From: Mesorhizobium sp. WSM3860
GTDB taxonomy: Bacteria > Pseudomonadota > Alphaproteobacteria > Rhizobiales > Rhizobiaceae
Length of the DNA: 64,000 bases
Direction of reading: 5' to 3'
Assembly (NCBI RefSeq): GCF_002294995.1
Contig: NZ_NSGF01000023.1
Location: 18,227 to 82,226 of the forward strand
In this document: positions 1 to 9,296 of the stretch, one piece after another
How the letters are laid out: each line of letters opens with the position of its first letter
How positions within the stretch are numbered: the stretch's first letter is position 1
Program-made: the position numbers and the translations under genes
Notes under the pieces: generated by a model
The model's input: the letters and a program-made list of their open reading frames with translations, nothing else
What the model was told of the DNA's origin: nothing
The model's database searches: none

Positions 1-247
1 GGACATAGAGGCCGAGCAACTGCTCCTTGGTCTCAGCAAAGGGGCCGTCGATCACCAGGCCGTCGCCCGGACCGCGCAGCGTGACGGCTTTCGCCGTCTC
101 GCCCAGCCTGGCCGCCGGGCCCAGCTTGCCGGCGCGGGTCAGCCTGTCGTTGATCTCGAGCAGATCTTTCATGACGGCGGCATCCTCGTCGGGCGTCCAG
201 GACTGGACGGTCTCTTCGACGTGATAGGCAAGGATCGCGTAGAACAT
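1..247 (-). CDS. YCII-related (DGPF-type) protein, 3' end cut by window edge
   Basis: The first 82 residues of a small protein run off the left edge of the window. It starts MFYAILAYHVEETVQSW and carries DGPFAETKEQLLG near residues 68-80, which is the DGPF motif of YCII-related proteins. These are small ferredoxin-fold proteins of uncertain catalytic role, often found next to ECF sigma factors. The ATG lies at 247 on the minus strand, and the frame is open to the edge. The C-terminus is not visible, so length and downstream partner cannot be judged. Confidence 0.8.
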   Translation of the reverse strand, partial: MFYAILAYHVEETVQSWTPDEDAAVMKDLLEINDRLTRAGKLGPAARLGETAKAVTLRGPGDGLVIDGPFAETKEQLLGLYV

Positions 248-455
248 GGTTCGGCTCCTTGTGCATGGACCTGAAAATCGGAGTCGATTTTGCGTCGCTG
301 ACCTTCGGTTCGGTAAGGATCATGCACCAAATTGAAGTGCTGCAGCGTCCTTTGCGCGACCTGGAGGATGCACGGCGCTGTAGGCGTGCCGCACTATCAC
401 AAGTATGGCGCGGCTGATCCAGTCCCTCGCAGCAGCCGGGAAAGCGCCTGCTGAC

Positions 456-1865
456 TCAAGCTGCCAGCGGCAGGCGCAGTTCCGTCAGCAGGCCGCCGCC
501 GGGATGGTTGGAAAGGCTGATCTCGCCGCCGGCGCCGCGGGCGATGTTGCGGGCGATGGTGAGGCCGAGGCCCAGCCCGCCGGTCTCGCGGTTGCGCGAC
601 TGTTCGAGGCGCACGAAGGAACCGAACACCTGATCCAGCTTTGCCTGCGGAATGCCCGGTCCTTCATCGCGGATGCCGAGCGTGATGGTGTCGCCAGAGC
701 GCCGCACGCCGATATGCGCCTTCTTGCCATAGGTGACTGCGTTCTGGACGAGATTGGTGATGCAGCGGCGCAGCGCCACCGGCCGCGCGATGCAGACCAG
801 GCCGCGCGAAGGCGTGGCGTCCTCGTCGAACGAAGCATCCTCGAACATGTCGGCGACCGACTCCACGAGCGACCAGAAGTCGATCCGCTCGGCCTTTTCC
901 TCGGTGACCTCGAATTTGGCGAAGTCGATCACCGAGCTTGCAATGCTCTCGATGTCGGCAAGGTCATGCGCCAGCGCTTCACGGGCCCGCGATTTGCGCA
1001 GCAGCTCGAGACGCAATCGCATCCTGGTCAGCGGCGTGCGCAGATCATGCGCCAGTGCCGCCGCCAGGTGCTCGCGGTCCTCGACATAATCGCGCAGGCG
1101 CATTTGCATGGCGTTGACCGCCTTTGCCGCGGCGCGGATCTCGCGGCTGCCGGTCTCGGCGATGGGCGGGCTTTTGAGGTCCTTGCCGATGCGGTTCACC
1201 GCGGTCTCCATCATGCGATAGGGCGCGGTCAGCCGGCGCAGCGACCAGATCGACATCACGATGATCAGTCCTGCTATCAGCGAATAGAGCGGCAGGCTGT
1301 CCCAACTCAGGATCGGCCCAGCCGGCGTGATCGGCTCGGTGAAATTCAGCCACTGGCCGTCGGAAAAGCGCAGCGATGCCGTCAGCTTGTCGCTCTGGGC
1401 GAAATCCGCGGCCAGCACCAGCAGATCGCGCTCGACCTGGCCGACATCCTTGTTCATCACCTGGCCGTCCGGGACATCGGCTTCCTGGGTCGCCGGATCG
1501 CGTCGCACGCGGGCGTCGGTGATGCCGAACTTGGACAGCCGGCCGACCAGGATGTCCTCCAGCTCGGCAAGCTGGTCATCGCCGGCGATCGAGGAGGTGA
1601 CGGCGGGGGTGTCCGAAACGGTCAGCGCATAGGTGGCATTGAAAAGACCGGACGCGGTCGCCTTGCGTTCTTCAGGCGTGGCGTCATGCATCAGCTGCAC
1701 CAGCGAATAGGCGCGGTCGTTCAGCCGGTAGAGATCAACCACATCGTTGGCGGCGGCGCGGTCGCGCGCCACGATATAAAGCGTCGCGACCTGGCTGATC
1801 ATCAGGCCGGCAATGACGATGAGCAGAACCCAGACAGGCAGGGTTTGCGGCAGCAAGCGTCTCAT
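456..1865 (-). CDS. Two-component sensor histidine kinase (EnvZ-type)
   Basis: A 469-residue inner-membrane kinase that should autophosphorylate and pass phosphate to the regulator encoded just upstream. Two membrane segments (about residues 10-32 and 191-209) flank a periplasmic region of about 155 residues. A HAMP linker follows, then the HisKA box LAHDLRTPLTRMRL with the phospho-acceptor His at residue 273. The HATPase domain has an N box (NLVQNAVTYGKKA) and G boxes (DEGPGIP, GGLGLGL). Its start codon overlaps the stop of the response regulator as ATGA, so the pair is translationally coupled. The periplasmic region gives no clue to the stimulus, so the signal is unknown. Confidence 0.93.
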   Translation of the reverse strand: MRRLLPQTLPVWVLLIVIAGLMISQVATLYIVARDRAAANDVVDLYRLNDRAYSLVQLMHDATPEERKATASGLFNATYALTVSDTPAVTSSIAGDDQLAELEDILVGRLSKFGITDARVRRDPATQEADVPDGQVMNKDVGQVERDLLVLAADFAQSDKLTASLRFSDGQWLNFTEPITPAGPILSWDSLPLYSLIAGLIIVMSIWSLRRLTAPYRMMETAVNRIGKDLKSPPIAETGSREIRAAAKAVNAMQMRLRDYVEDREHLAAALAHDLRTPLTRMRLRLELLRKSRAREALAHDLADIESIASSVIDFAKFEVTEEKAERIDFWSLVESVADMFEDASFDEDATPSRGLVCIARPVALRRCITNLVQNAVTYGKKAHIGVRRSGDTITLGIRDEGPGIPQAKLDQVFGSFVRLEQSRNRETGGLGLGLTIARNIARGAGGEISLSNHPGGGLLTELRLPLAA

Positions 1866-2578
1866 TCGGAGGTCGTTTCGGGCAGAAACTGATAACCGCC
1901 GCTGCGTACGGTCAAGATCAGTTTCGGCGTCTTCGGATCGTCCTCCATCTTGCGGCGCAGGCGGCTCACCAGGATGTCGACGCTGCGGTCGAAGCTATAG
2001 CCGGTGTCGCCGCCGGACAGCTCGATGAGTTGCTCGCGGGTGAGTACGCGCTGCGCGCTCTTGACGAAGGTCTGCAGCAGGTTGAACTCCGCCATCGTCA
2101 GTTCCACCCGCACGTCGTCGGGCGCCGTCAGCCGGCGGCGTGAGCAATCCATCGTCCAGCCGGCAAAGCGGTAGATCTGCTTGGCTGTGGGCCGGCGCGG
2201 CTCGGCAGTGCCGTTGCGCCTCAGTACCGCGCGGATGCGGGCGAGCAATTCGCGCGGATCGAAGGGTTTCGGCACATAATCATCAGCGCCCATCTCGAGG
2301 CCGACGACACGATCCGTCGTCTCGGTCACCGCGGTCAGCATGATGATCGGTGTCGTGTGGTTGGCGCGGATCTCGCGGCAAAGTTCCAGCCCGCTTTTTC
2401 CGGGAAGCATCACATCGAGGACGATCAGGTCGACCTGCGCGCGGCGCAGGATCGCCTCCATCTCGGTACCGTCGGCAGCCACCGTCGTGCGCAGCCCCCG
2501 CTTCTGGAAAAATTCCTGAAGCAGGTCCCGTATGCCCTTGTCGTCATCGACGATCAGTATGTGCGAGTCGGATTTCAC
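1862..2578 (-). CDS. OmpR/PhoB-family response regulator
   Basis: A DNA-binding regulator paired with the adjacent kinase. The receiver domain begins HILIVDDDKGIRDLL, with the phospho-acceptor Asp near residue 55 in LIVLDVMLPGKSG and the conserved Lys in YVPKPFDPREL. A winged-helix domain occupies roughly residues 135-235 and ends VRSGGYQFLP. I chose the GTG at 2578, just ahead of the first beta strand and preceded by GGGG. A TTG at 2605 would add nine residues and is possible. Target genes cannot be read from the sequence. Confidence 0.92.
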   Translation of the reverse strand: MKSDSHILIVDDDKGIRDLLQEFFQKRGLRTTVAADGTEMEAILRRAQVDLIVLDVMLPGKSGLELCREIRANHTTPIIMLTAVTETTDRVVGLEMGADDYVPKPFDPRELLARIRAVLRRNGTAEPRRPTAKQIYRFAGWTMDCSRRRLTAPDDVRVELTMAEFNLLQTFVKSAQRVLTREQLIELSGGDTGYSFDRSVDILVSRLRRKMEDDPKTPKLILTVRSGGYQFLPETTSE

Positions 2579-2816
2579 GAGAACCCCGCGATTTGCTGCA
2601 GCCAAGCCGCCCTTCGGTGATCACCCACACGATAGAATTCGGGCCACATCTTGGCCAGTGGTGGCGACGTGGGACGGAATGGCTTCCCCAGAAACAATTC
2701 AGAAACAAAATTCTACAGTCGGGAAAAACTCGTGAAAAATTTCAAGGGCATAACTGGTGCCGTGGCGGTCAGGTCATCGGCTGCGACGCAAGTTTCCGGA
2801 GTAACGGGCAAGACCG

Positions 2817-3119
2817 ATGCAGAGGTTCTGGATCAGCGTGATGGGTGCTTTGCTCAGCATGTCGCTCATCACAGCCGCGGTCGGGGCCTCCAACGCAAAG
2901 GTAACGCCGCTGACCCGGACCGAGCGCTGCACCAATCTCAACCGTCAAGTTGACGAAGCCCTCGAAACCCATGCCGCGGCAACGCAGGTCACCGCGGCGA
3001 AGGCACTTCAAAGAAAGGGAAACCGGTTCTGCGCTGCCAAGAAACAGGCGCAGGGCATCCGGATGCTCGCAAACGCTTTGAAGCTGCTTGGAGTGACACC
3101 GATCGACCCGGTTCAGTGA
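2817..3119 (+). CDS. Small exported protein, unknown function
   Basis: A 100-residue protein with a hydrophobic N-terminal signal-like segment (residues 5-22, MGALLSMSLITAAVGASNA) and a likely cleavage after ASNA. The mature part is basic and helical-looking, with two cysteines far apart (TERCTNLN and NRFCAAKK), compatible with one disulfide. I do not recognise the family. It precedes another small exported basic protein by 40 bases on the same strand, so the two may be co-expressed. An internal ATG at 2841 could serve as the start. Confidence 0.55.
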   Translation: MQRFWISVMGALLSMSLITAAVGASNAKVTPLTRTERCTNLNRQVDEALETHAAATQVTAAKALQRKGNRFCAAKKQAQGIRMLANALKLLGVTPIDPVQ

Positions 3120-3159
3120 CGCTCAACTCCTCGACCCGCATGAAAAAGGAAATGAAGCC

Positions 3160-3408
3160 ATGAAAAAGTCCCTCCTCTCCGCCCTCGGCCTCGCTGTTGC
3201 TCTCGCTTTCTCGATGCCGGCTGTCGGCAACGCCGCCGCCACGACGACCGCTGCTCCTGCCGCCTCGACCACGACCACGGCTCCGGCCGCTGATGCTACG
3301 GCGAAGACCGCTCCGAAGAAGGTCGCCGCCAAGAAGGTCTGCAAGGTGACCAAGACCCACAAGTGCCCGGTCAAGAAGGCCCCGAAGAAGGACGCGAAGA
3401 AGTCCTAA
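3160..3408 (+). CDS. Small exported Ala/Thr/Lys-rich protein
   Basis: An 82-residue protein preceded by an AAGGAAATG-type ribosome site. A clear signal peptide (MKKSLLSALGLAVALAFSMP...GNAA, cut near residue 25) leads into a low-complexity Ala/Thr stretch. A strongly basic tail follows, rich in KKV, KKA and KK pairs, with two cysteines (KVCKVTKTHKCPVKK). The mature tail resembles cationic periplasmic or cell-surface peptides, but no function can be assigned. A strong hairpin terminator lies just downstream. Confidence 0.7.
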   Translation: MKKSLLSALGLAVALAFSMPAVGNAAATTTAAPAASTTTTAPAADATAKTAPKKVAAKKVCKVTKTHKCPVKKAPKKDAKKS

Positions 3409-3435
3409 TCCAGGCTTCGGTCCTGATCTTTCAAG

Positions 3436-3468
3436 ACCGCTCCGGCCGAAACCGGCCGGGGCGGTTTC
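3436..3468 (+). terminator. Rho-independent terminator
   Basis: A 12-bp stem (3436-3447 with 3454-3465, one G-T pair), a 6-base GAAACC loop and three Ts end the small exported protein gene that stops at 3408. The short T run makes it moderate rather than ideal. Confidence 0.6.
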
Positions 3469-3552
3469 CGGCGGCCGAAACCTGACACCGGCAGCTTGCG
3501 CCGCGCCACTTCCTTAACCCGATCGCAATGCCGGTGCCGTAGGACAATCCGC

Positions 3553-3894
3553 ATGAAGAAGCGGCGTTCGTCCATGATGCGCTCGCTGGCTCTCGGCGGC
3601 TTGATTGCCACCGCGGCGGCAAAAGCGCTGATCATCTTTAGAGCCAGCCCAGTGCCGGATCCCGCCAGCGGCAGGACCGAGCCGGAACTTTTCGCGCCGG
3701 CGATCTCATCGAGCTTCGACTACATCACGCCGGCACAGAGCTGGATCCTGATCGTGCTGTCGGGCGCGACGCTGATCGGGTTCGTCGCCTGGATGTTTGC
3801 CGCCTTCATGGAGCGCGGTTTCAACATGGACGACGGCGACTCCGGCAAAACCGACACCGTGATGCGTCGCACGATCGGTCGACAGGGGCGTTGA
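3553..3894 (+). CDS. Small membrane protein, unknown function
   Basis: A 113-residue protein starting at the ATG of MKKRRSSMMRSLAL. An N-terminal hydrophobic segment (about residues 10-25) and a second, stronger one (about residues 63-82, WILIVLSGATLIGFVAWMFAA) suggest two membrane spans with a short Pro/Ser-rich loop between. The C-terminus is charged and basic. A longer in-frame start at 3496 exists, but the Lys/Arg start at 3553 gives a better membrane-protein N-terminus. Not recognised. Confidence 0.55.
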   Translation: MKKRRSSMMRSLALGGLIATAAAKALIIFRASPVPDPASGRTEPELFAPAISSSFDYITPAQSWILIVLSGATLIGFVAWMFAAFMERGFNMDDGDSGKTDTVMRRTIGRQGR

Positions 3895-4019
3895 AGCGCA
3901 AACAACGCTGTCCCACCTTCATCGTCCTTCGATCCTCCGCCCTCCAGCGGACAGATGGACGAATGCTTCCTTGGATGAGAGAGTGCAAGCCAGACCCAGT
4001 TTCCAACTGGTGAATTCCG

Positions 4020-4325
4020 ATGCCTGAGACCGTCCTCAAACCGCGTGCCAAGACCCAGCCGAAGACCGAGCGGCCGAAGCTCTACAAGGTGATCCTGGTC
4101 AATGACGACTTCACGCCGCGGGAGTTCGTGGTGACGGTGCTGAAAGGCGAATTCAAGCTCAGCGAGGATCAGGCGCATCGCGTGATGATCACCGCGCACA
4201 CGCGCGGCGTCTGCGTGGTCGCCGTCTTCACGCGCGACGTCGCCGAGACCAAGGCCGCGCGAGCAACCGACGCGGGCAAGGCCAAGGGCTATCCGCTGCT
4301 GTTCACGACCGAGCCGGAAGAGTAG
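4020..4325 (+). CDS. clpS: ATP-dependent Clp protease adaptor ClpS (second-type paralogue)
   Basis: ClpS hands N-degron substrates to ClpAP by docking on the ClpA N-domain. The 101-residue protein has the family core LYKVILVNDDFTPREFV near residues 21-37, including the NDD..T substrate pocket, and a helix with GVCVV later. Rhizobiales usually carry two ClpS proteins. This one sits apart from clpA and has the shorter N-terminus and PREFVVTVL wording I associate with the second paralogue; that sub-assignment is from memory. The neighbouring genes are unrelated, so it is probably its own transcription unit. Confidence 0.93.
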   Translation: MPETVLKPRAKTQPKTERPKLYKVILVNDDFTPREFVVTVLKGEFKLSEDQAHRVMITAHTRGVCVVAVFTRDVAETKAARATDAGKAKGYPLLFTTEPEE

Positions 4326-4388
4326 GGCGGCTCTACCTCAGCCCATGTACTGGGAGAGGGAGAGCGAGACGGGCAGAAGGAAAAGGCT

Positions 4389-6476
4389 CTACCTTCCTTC
4401 GCGATACCACATCGAGCCGATGGCCAAGAGCAGCAGGCCGAGGCCGAGGAAGCCGCCGAACAGCGGCACGCGCGAGACGGCCTTCAGCGTGCTGTCGTCG
4501 GTGGTGCGGAGCCCGATCCAATCGTTCCCCGATGCCGCGCCCGAGGAGCGGACCGGCACGATCGAAGGCAGCGCCACACCGCCCGCCAGATCGCCAAGCA
4601 TGGAGGATGGCGCGAGCCGGCGCACGCTGCCGCCGGTCGCCTCGGCCGGCGCCTTCAGCCTGTCCTCGGTGGAAACGACATCGGCGAATTCCGGCGCATT
4701 GATCGGGCCGACATGGGCAAGCGCGGTGAGGTCGCCGTTGCCGACCTGATAGAGGCCGATCTCGCTGGTCTGCAGGCTGCCCGTGAAAATCCCTGGTTCG
4801 GCCTTTTCCAGTTTGACCGTCATCGTCTTGCCGGAAGGCGTGATCACCTGGGCGGGCCCGGGATCATCGCTCATCGTCTGGCGGCGAATTTCCAGCACCA
4901 TGCCACGACCGTCGGCGGTCAGCCGTTCTTCTTCAAGGTCGGGTTCCTTCATCAGCCAATGGGCGATGCGCCGATAGAGCTGGACATGCGGCCCGCCGCC
5001 TTCGAAGCCGCGCGCCCACAGCCAGCCCTGATCGGAAAGCAGCATGCCGACCCGCCCTTCGCCCTTGCGGTCAAGCACAAGCAGGGGGCGGTCGTCGGCC
5101 CCTTTCATCACCACCTGGCCCTCGGGGTTCTTGACGCCGATGGTGCGGAACCAGCGGCTCCAGCGCGGCGGATCGGCGGCGGAGCCGTCGAGCCCGCGCG
5201 TGACCGGGTGGCGCTGGCCAAGATCGGTGAGACGCGGATAGAAGGCCTTGTCGACGACCTCGCCGCTCGGCATCGCGGGCAGGGCCGACATCAGCGGTGT
5301 GCGGGCGATGGAGCTGTCGCCGGCATATTCGGGGCCGGCGGCAATCAGCAGCGCGCCACCCTTTTCGACATATTCGGAGATGTAGTCGTAATAGAGGATC
5401 GGCAGCACGTCGCGATGCTGGTAGCGGTCGAAGATGATCAGATCGAAATCCTTGATCTTCTCGACGAACAGCTCGCGCGTCGGGAAGGCGATCAGCGACA
5501 GCTCGTTGATCGGCGTGCCGTCCTGCTTTTCCGGCGGCCGCAGAATGGTGAAGTGGACGAGGTCGACCGAAGCGTCGGATTTCAACAGGTTGCGCCAGGT
5601 GCGCTCGCCGGCATGCGGCTCGCCGGAGACCAGAAGCACGCGCAGATGATCGCGAATGCCGTCGACCAGCGCGATGGCGCGGTTGTTGGCGTCGGTCAGC
5701 TCGCCCGGCTCGTGATCGATCGAAAGCTGGACGATGTTGCGGCCGGCGTTGGGAATGGTGACTTCAAGCTTCATCGGCTGGCCGATGGTCGCATGCTCGA
5801 CAGAGACCTGCTCGCCATTGACCGAGACCCGCACGTCGACCGGGCCGCCCTGGCCTTTCGTGGAAATGACCCGATAGCTCATGTCGAGCGGCTTGCCGAC
5901 GAGGCCGAAGCGCGGCGCGTTCTCGAAGCGGATGCGGCGGTCCTTCTCGTGCTCGTTGCCGGTGATCAGCGCATGAAGCGGCGCGTTGAATTCCGGAGCG
6001 CCGGCCGGCGCGTCATGCACCTCGCCATCGGTGATCATGATGGCACCGCCGATGCGCGAGGGCGGCACATCGCGGAAAGCGCTTTCCAGCGCGCCGAACA
6101 GCCTGGTTTCCGTGCGCTCATCGGCGGCCTCGGATTTGCCGGCCTCGACGACGCGGACGTCGAATTGCTTGAAGCGGCCGAGGCGCTGCTGAAGGCCGGT
6201 CAGCGCCTCGTCGGTCTGCTTGGTGCGCTCGCCGATGTCCTGGCTCTGGCTGCGATCGACGATGACAGCGACGACGCTCTTCAATGCCTCGCGTTCCTCG
6301 TCGAGGAAAACGGGATTGAGCAGTGCCGCGCCCAGCGCGAGCAGGGCGATGAAGCGCAAGACAGAGCCGCGCTGACGGAACCACAGGCCGGCCAGCGCGA
6401 GCAGCGCGAGCGGCACGATGACGGCCCAGAACAGCGGCCAGGAAACGAGCGGCTCGAAGGAGATCGACCAGTTCAT
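4389..6476 (-). CDS. Membrane protein with vWA-like and glutamine-amidotransferase-like domains
   Basis: The last gene of a MoxR operon, 695 residues. Two N-terminal membrane segments (about 12-32 and 40-58) are followed by a vWA-like region: AVIVDRSQSQD near residues 70-80 keeps a DxSxS metal-site pattern, and MITDG lies near residue 150. The centre (about 270-490) resembles the class I amidotransferase-like fold seen in this family (LIIFDRYQHRDVLP, GGALLIAAGPEY). One more membrane segment ends the protein (FLGLGLLLLAIGSMWY). It probably acts with MoxR and the DUF58 and DUF4159 proteins at the inner membrane, perhaps in envelope-protein maturation, but the substrate is unknown. Three bases separate it from the upstream gene. 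Confidence 0.85.
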   Translation of the reverse strand: MNWSISFEPLVSWPLFWAVIVPLALLALAGLWFRQRGSVLRFIALLALGAALLNPVFLDEEREALKSVVAVIVDRSQSQDIGERTKQTDEALTGLQQRLGRFKQFDVRVVEAGKSEAADERTETRLFGALESAFRDVPPSRIGGAIMITDGEVHDAPAGAPEFNAPLHALITGNEHEKDRRIRFENAPRFGLVGKPLDMSYRVISTKGQGGPVDVRVSVNGEQVSVEHATIGQPMKLEVTIPNAGRNIVQLSIDHEPGELTDANNRAIALVDGIRDHLRVLLVSGEPHAGERTWRNLLKSDASVDLVHFTILRPPEKQDGTPINELSLIAFPTRELFVEKIKDFDLIIFDRYQHRDVLPILYYDYISEYVEKGGALLIAAGPEYAGDSSIARTPLMSALPAMPSGEVVDKAFYPRLTDLGQRHPVTRGLDGSAADPPRWSRWFRTIGVKNPEGQVVMKGADDRPLLVLDRKGEGRVGMLLSDQGWLWARGFEGGGPHVQLYRRIAHWLMKEPDLEEERLTADGRGMVLEIRRQTMSDDPGPAQVITPSGKTMTVKLEKAEPGIFTGSLQTSEIGLYQVGNGDLTALAHVGPINAPEFADVVSTEDRLKAPAEATGGSVRRLAPSSMLGDLAGGVALPSIVPVRSSGAASGNDWIGLRTTDDSTLKAVSRVPLFGGFLGLGLLLLAIGSMWYREGR

Positions 6477-6479
6477 GAT

Positions 6480-9296
6480 CTACTGTCCCAGCCGTTCGAG
6501 CAGGACGGGCACATGCACCTGGTCGGATTTGTAGTTGCCGGTCAGCATGTACATCATGATGTTGACGCCGGCGCGCAACGCGTAGACGCGCTGCATCGGA
6601 TCCGGCGGCACGGTCGGCAGCATCGCATCGCCGTTCTCGTCGACCGCCCAGGCGCCGGCGAAATCGTTACCGGTGATCATGATCGGAGAGACGCCGTCGC
6701 CGGTGCGCACGGGACGGTTCTCGGTATTGCTGGCGTCGAGCGAGGCCTCGACCCAGAGCGGACTGCCGTTGAAGCGGCCGGGAAACTCGGGAAGGATGAA
6801 GAAGGACTTCGTCAGCACATGGTCCGAGGGCACCGGCTCCAGCGGCGGCACGTTCAGATTGCCGAGGATGTCGCGCAGCCGCTCGGTGGCCGGGCTTGCC
6901 GAGCCGGCGCCGATGCCGTTGGAGAACTGGTCGCGCGTGTCGAAGAGAACCGTGCCGCCCTGCTGCATATAGGCGTCGATGCGGGCGATTGCCGCTTGGC
7001 TGGGCATCGGCGCGGTGGCGTCGATCGGCCAATAGATCAGCGGATAGAAGGTCAGTTCGTCCTTGGAGATGTCGACGCCCGCCGGCGGGCCGGGTTCCAG
7101 CGCGGTCTTTTCGATCAGGAAGCGGGTGAGGCCTTCGAGGCCGGCGCGGCTGATTGAATCGACGCCGGGCTCGCCGGTGATCACATAGGCGATCCGAGTT
7201 TTCGAAATGTCCTCGATCGCCTGGGAATCGCCCGGCTTCGAATCATCGGCGCGGGCAAGATCGGCGTGGCCGAAGAGCCCACCGAACACGATCAGCACGG
7301 CAGCGGCGGTCGCCGCGGCGCGGCGCGGCCGGCGCGAGAACAGCCCACCCATCCAGAACACGGCAAGTGTGTCGAGCACCATCAGCAAGAGGGCCAATGT
7401 GACCAGCGGGCCTTTCAGGTTCTCCGATTCGTCGAAGGCGTAAGGGATGGCTGTCACCGGCAGCGAGATCTGCGGCCGAGCAAGCGGCGCGAATGTGCTT
7501 GAGGCGTTGAGCAGGTTATGCGCAAAAACGCCGGTTTCCGAACCGTAGAGGCCGGGCGGGTTTTCCAGCGTCACCGGAAGCAGGCCGGCCGCCGGCACGA
7601 GCGGCCGCGCATCGGGCGTCGGCGGCACCAGTGCGCCGTCGGCGCCGATCATACGATAGGGCGCCAGCGATGCTGCGGCGGCCTCGGCATTGGCGACCGC
7701 GGCGCCCTGGTTGCGCGACAATTGCACTATGCGCCTCAGCATCTCGACGAAACTGCCGGAGATCGGCAGGTTCGACCAGGTCGCCTCCGGTGTCACATGG
7801 AAGAGCACCAGCGTGCCCTTGTCCTTCTTCATGCCCGTGACCAGCGGCGTGCCGTCGGCAAGCGTCGCCCAGGTGCGCTCGACGATGTCGGGCGTCGGCT
7901 CGGCCAGCACCTGCCGGCTGACCGTCACCTCGGTCGGCGGCGCGAGATCGGCGAACGGGCCGTTCTTCGGGAATTCGATGACCGGTTGCGGCGTCGTCCA
8001 TGAAAGTGCGCCGCCCAGCGCGCGCTCGCCGCTGCGCAGCCGGACCGGCAAGAGATCATCGTCGTTGCCGGCGGCGGCTAGCCTTGAACCGGCAAAGCGC
8101 ACCAGCGTGCCGCCATTGTTCACCCAGTCGACCAGCCGTTGCCGGACCTGCGCGGGGATGGTCCCGACATCGGCCATGATGATCATCGCCGGCTTCTGGT
8201 CGAGAAGCTGCGGAATGGCATCGGCCAGATCGGCGCTCGACGGCTCCACCAGATCGGCGAAAGGCTGCAGGGCGCGGCGAATGTAATAAAGCGGCGACAG
8301 CAGCGGCTGCGCCTGGTCTGCCTCGGCCTGCGAAAGCAGACCGACACGGCGGCGCTTGGAGCTCTCGTCCAGCACGCGAACGGCACCGGCCTGGTGCTCG
8401 CCATCGAGTGCTATCGAGGCGAAGTCGTTGCGCAATTCGAAGGGCACCCTCATCGTTCCGGTGGCGGTGGCCTGACCCGGCGCGAAGGTTAGCGTCGCGT
8501 CGGCGATGCGGCGGCCCTTGTCGTCGAAGGCGCCCGCCGTGACCTGCGCCGGCGCCGGGTCGCCCGGCGCGCGGATGGCTGTGAGCGTGAAACCGTCGAC
8601 CTGATTGTCGGCGCCGGTCAGGCCGGTGACAGAGAGCCGGTCCGAGGTGGCCCAGACCAGCCTCGCGGCATTCTTTTCCAGGAGCGTCTTGAACGCCGCT
8701 TCGTCGCCATTGGCGGCAAGGCCATCGGCAAGCACGGCGACGCTGGCGCCAGGCAGGCGCTCCAATGTGGCTGCGACGCGGCCATAGACGGCAGGGCGGT
8801 CGGTCGGGATCGGGCGCGGCTTTGCCGCGCGCAGGCGGTCGAGCGCGGCCGATGCATCGAAGGGGCCGATCTCGGCATTCGGTTTCTCGGCGGTAAAGGC
8901 GATGACGACCGGCACGCCGTTCGAGCCGGCGTCGGCAATCAGCCGCTCGGCGGTGGCGACGCGCTTGCCCCAGTCGGCGGCGCTTGCCCAGTCGTTGTCG
9001 ATCACCAGCGCGAGCGCCGAGCCCTCCGCCGGCAGCTTTTCGCGCGGATTGAAGATCGGCTCGGCGAGCGCGGTGACGATGAGGGCGGCCATCAGCAGGC
9101 GAAGCAATGTCAGCCACCAGGGGCTTTGATGCGGCGTCTCCTCGCGCCTCAGGACGCGGGCGAGGATCCTCAGCGGCGGAAAGACCTCGGTCCGCGGCCT
9201 GGGCGGCGTCAGCCTCAGCAGGTACCAGATCACCGGCAGGGCCAGCAGACCCCACAGCACCATCGGCGCGCCGAAGGATAGCGGCAGCCAACTCAT
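6480..9296 (-). CDS. DUF4159 / BatA-N-terminal membrane protein
   Basis: A 938-residue protein starting MSWLPLSFGAPMVLWGLLALP. The N-terminus has the double-membrane-segment BatA-like domain (residues 8-26 and 58-78), followed by a degenerate vWA-like region (ALVIDNDWAS in place of DxSxS). Further hydrophobic segments lie near residues 640-700. The last 210 residues match DUF4159 (RIAYVITGEPGVD, FYPLIYWPID, GGTVLFDTRDQ). The start overlaps the DUF58 stop by four bases. An upstream in-frame extension to 9461 lies inside the DUF58 gene and was rejected. Biochemical role unknown; it presumably works in the MoxR-linked complex. Confidence 0.88.
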   Translation of the reverse strand: MSWLPLSFGAPMVLWGLLALPVIWYLLRLTPPRPRTEVFPPLRILARVLRREETPHQSPWWLTLLRLLMAALIVTALAEPIFNPREKLPAEGSALALVIDNDWASAADWGKRVATAERLIADAGSNGVPVVIAFTAEKPNAEIGPFDASAALDRLRAAKPRPIPTDRPAVYGRVAATLERLPGASVAVLADGLAANGDEAAFKTLLEKNAARLVWATSDRLSVTGLTGADNQVDGFTLTAIRAPGDPAPAQVTAGAFDDKGRRIADATLTFAPGQATATGTMRVPFELRNDFASIALDGEHQAGAVRVLDESSKRRRVGLLSQAEADQAQPLLSPLYYIRRALQPFADLVEPSSADLADAIPQLLDQKPAMIIMADVGTIPAQVRQRLVDWVNNGGTLVRFAGSRLAAAGNDDDLLPVRLRSGERALGGALSWTTPQPVIEFPKNGPFADLAPPTEVTVSRQVLAEPTPDIVERTWATLADGTPLVTGMKKDKGTLVLFHVTPEATWSNLPISGSFVEMLRRIVQLSRNQGAAVANAEAAAASLAPYRMIGADGALVPPTPDARPLVPAAGLLPVTLENPPGLYGSETGVFAHNLLNASSTFAPLARPQISLPVTAIPYAFDESENLKGPLVTLALLLMVLDTLAVFWMGGLFSRRPRRAAATAAAVLIVFGGLFGHADLARADDSKPGDSQAIEDISKTRIAYVITGEPGVDSISRAGLEGLTRFLIEKTALEPGPPAGVDISKDELTFYPLIYWPIDATAPMPSQAAIARIDAYMQQGGTVLFDTRDQFSNGIGAGSASPATERLRDILGNLNVPPLEPVPSDHVLTKSFFILPEFPGRFNGSPLWVEASLDASNTENRPVRTGDGVSPIMITGNDFAGAWAVDENGDAMLPTVPPDPMQRVYALRAGVNIMMYMLTGNYKSDQVHVPVLLERLGQ

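Noticed and set aside
405..1892. A 495-residue plus-strand open frame
   Set aside because: Antisense to the histidine kinase gene, which has all its catalytic boxes.
4713..7157. An 814-residue plus-strand open frame
   Set aside because: It lies antisense to the vWA/amidotransferase-like and DUF4159 genes, whose minus-strand products have clear domains. GC-rich codon bias leaves the opposite frame open.
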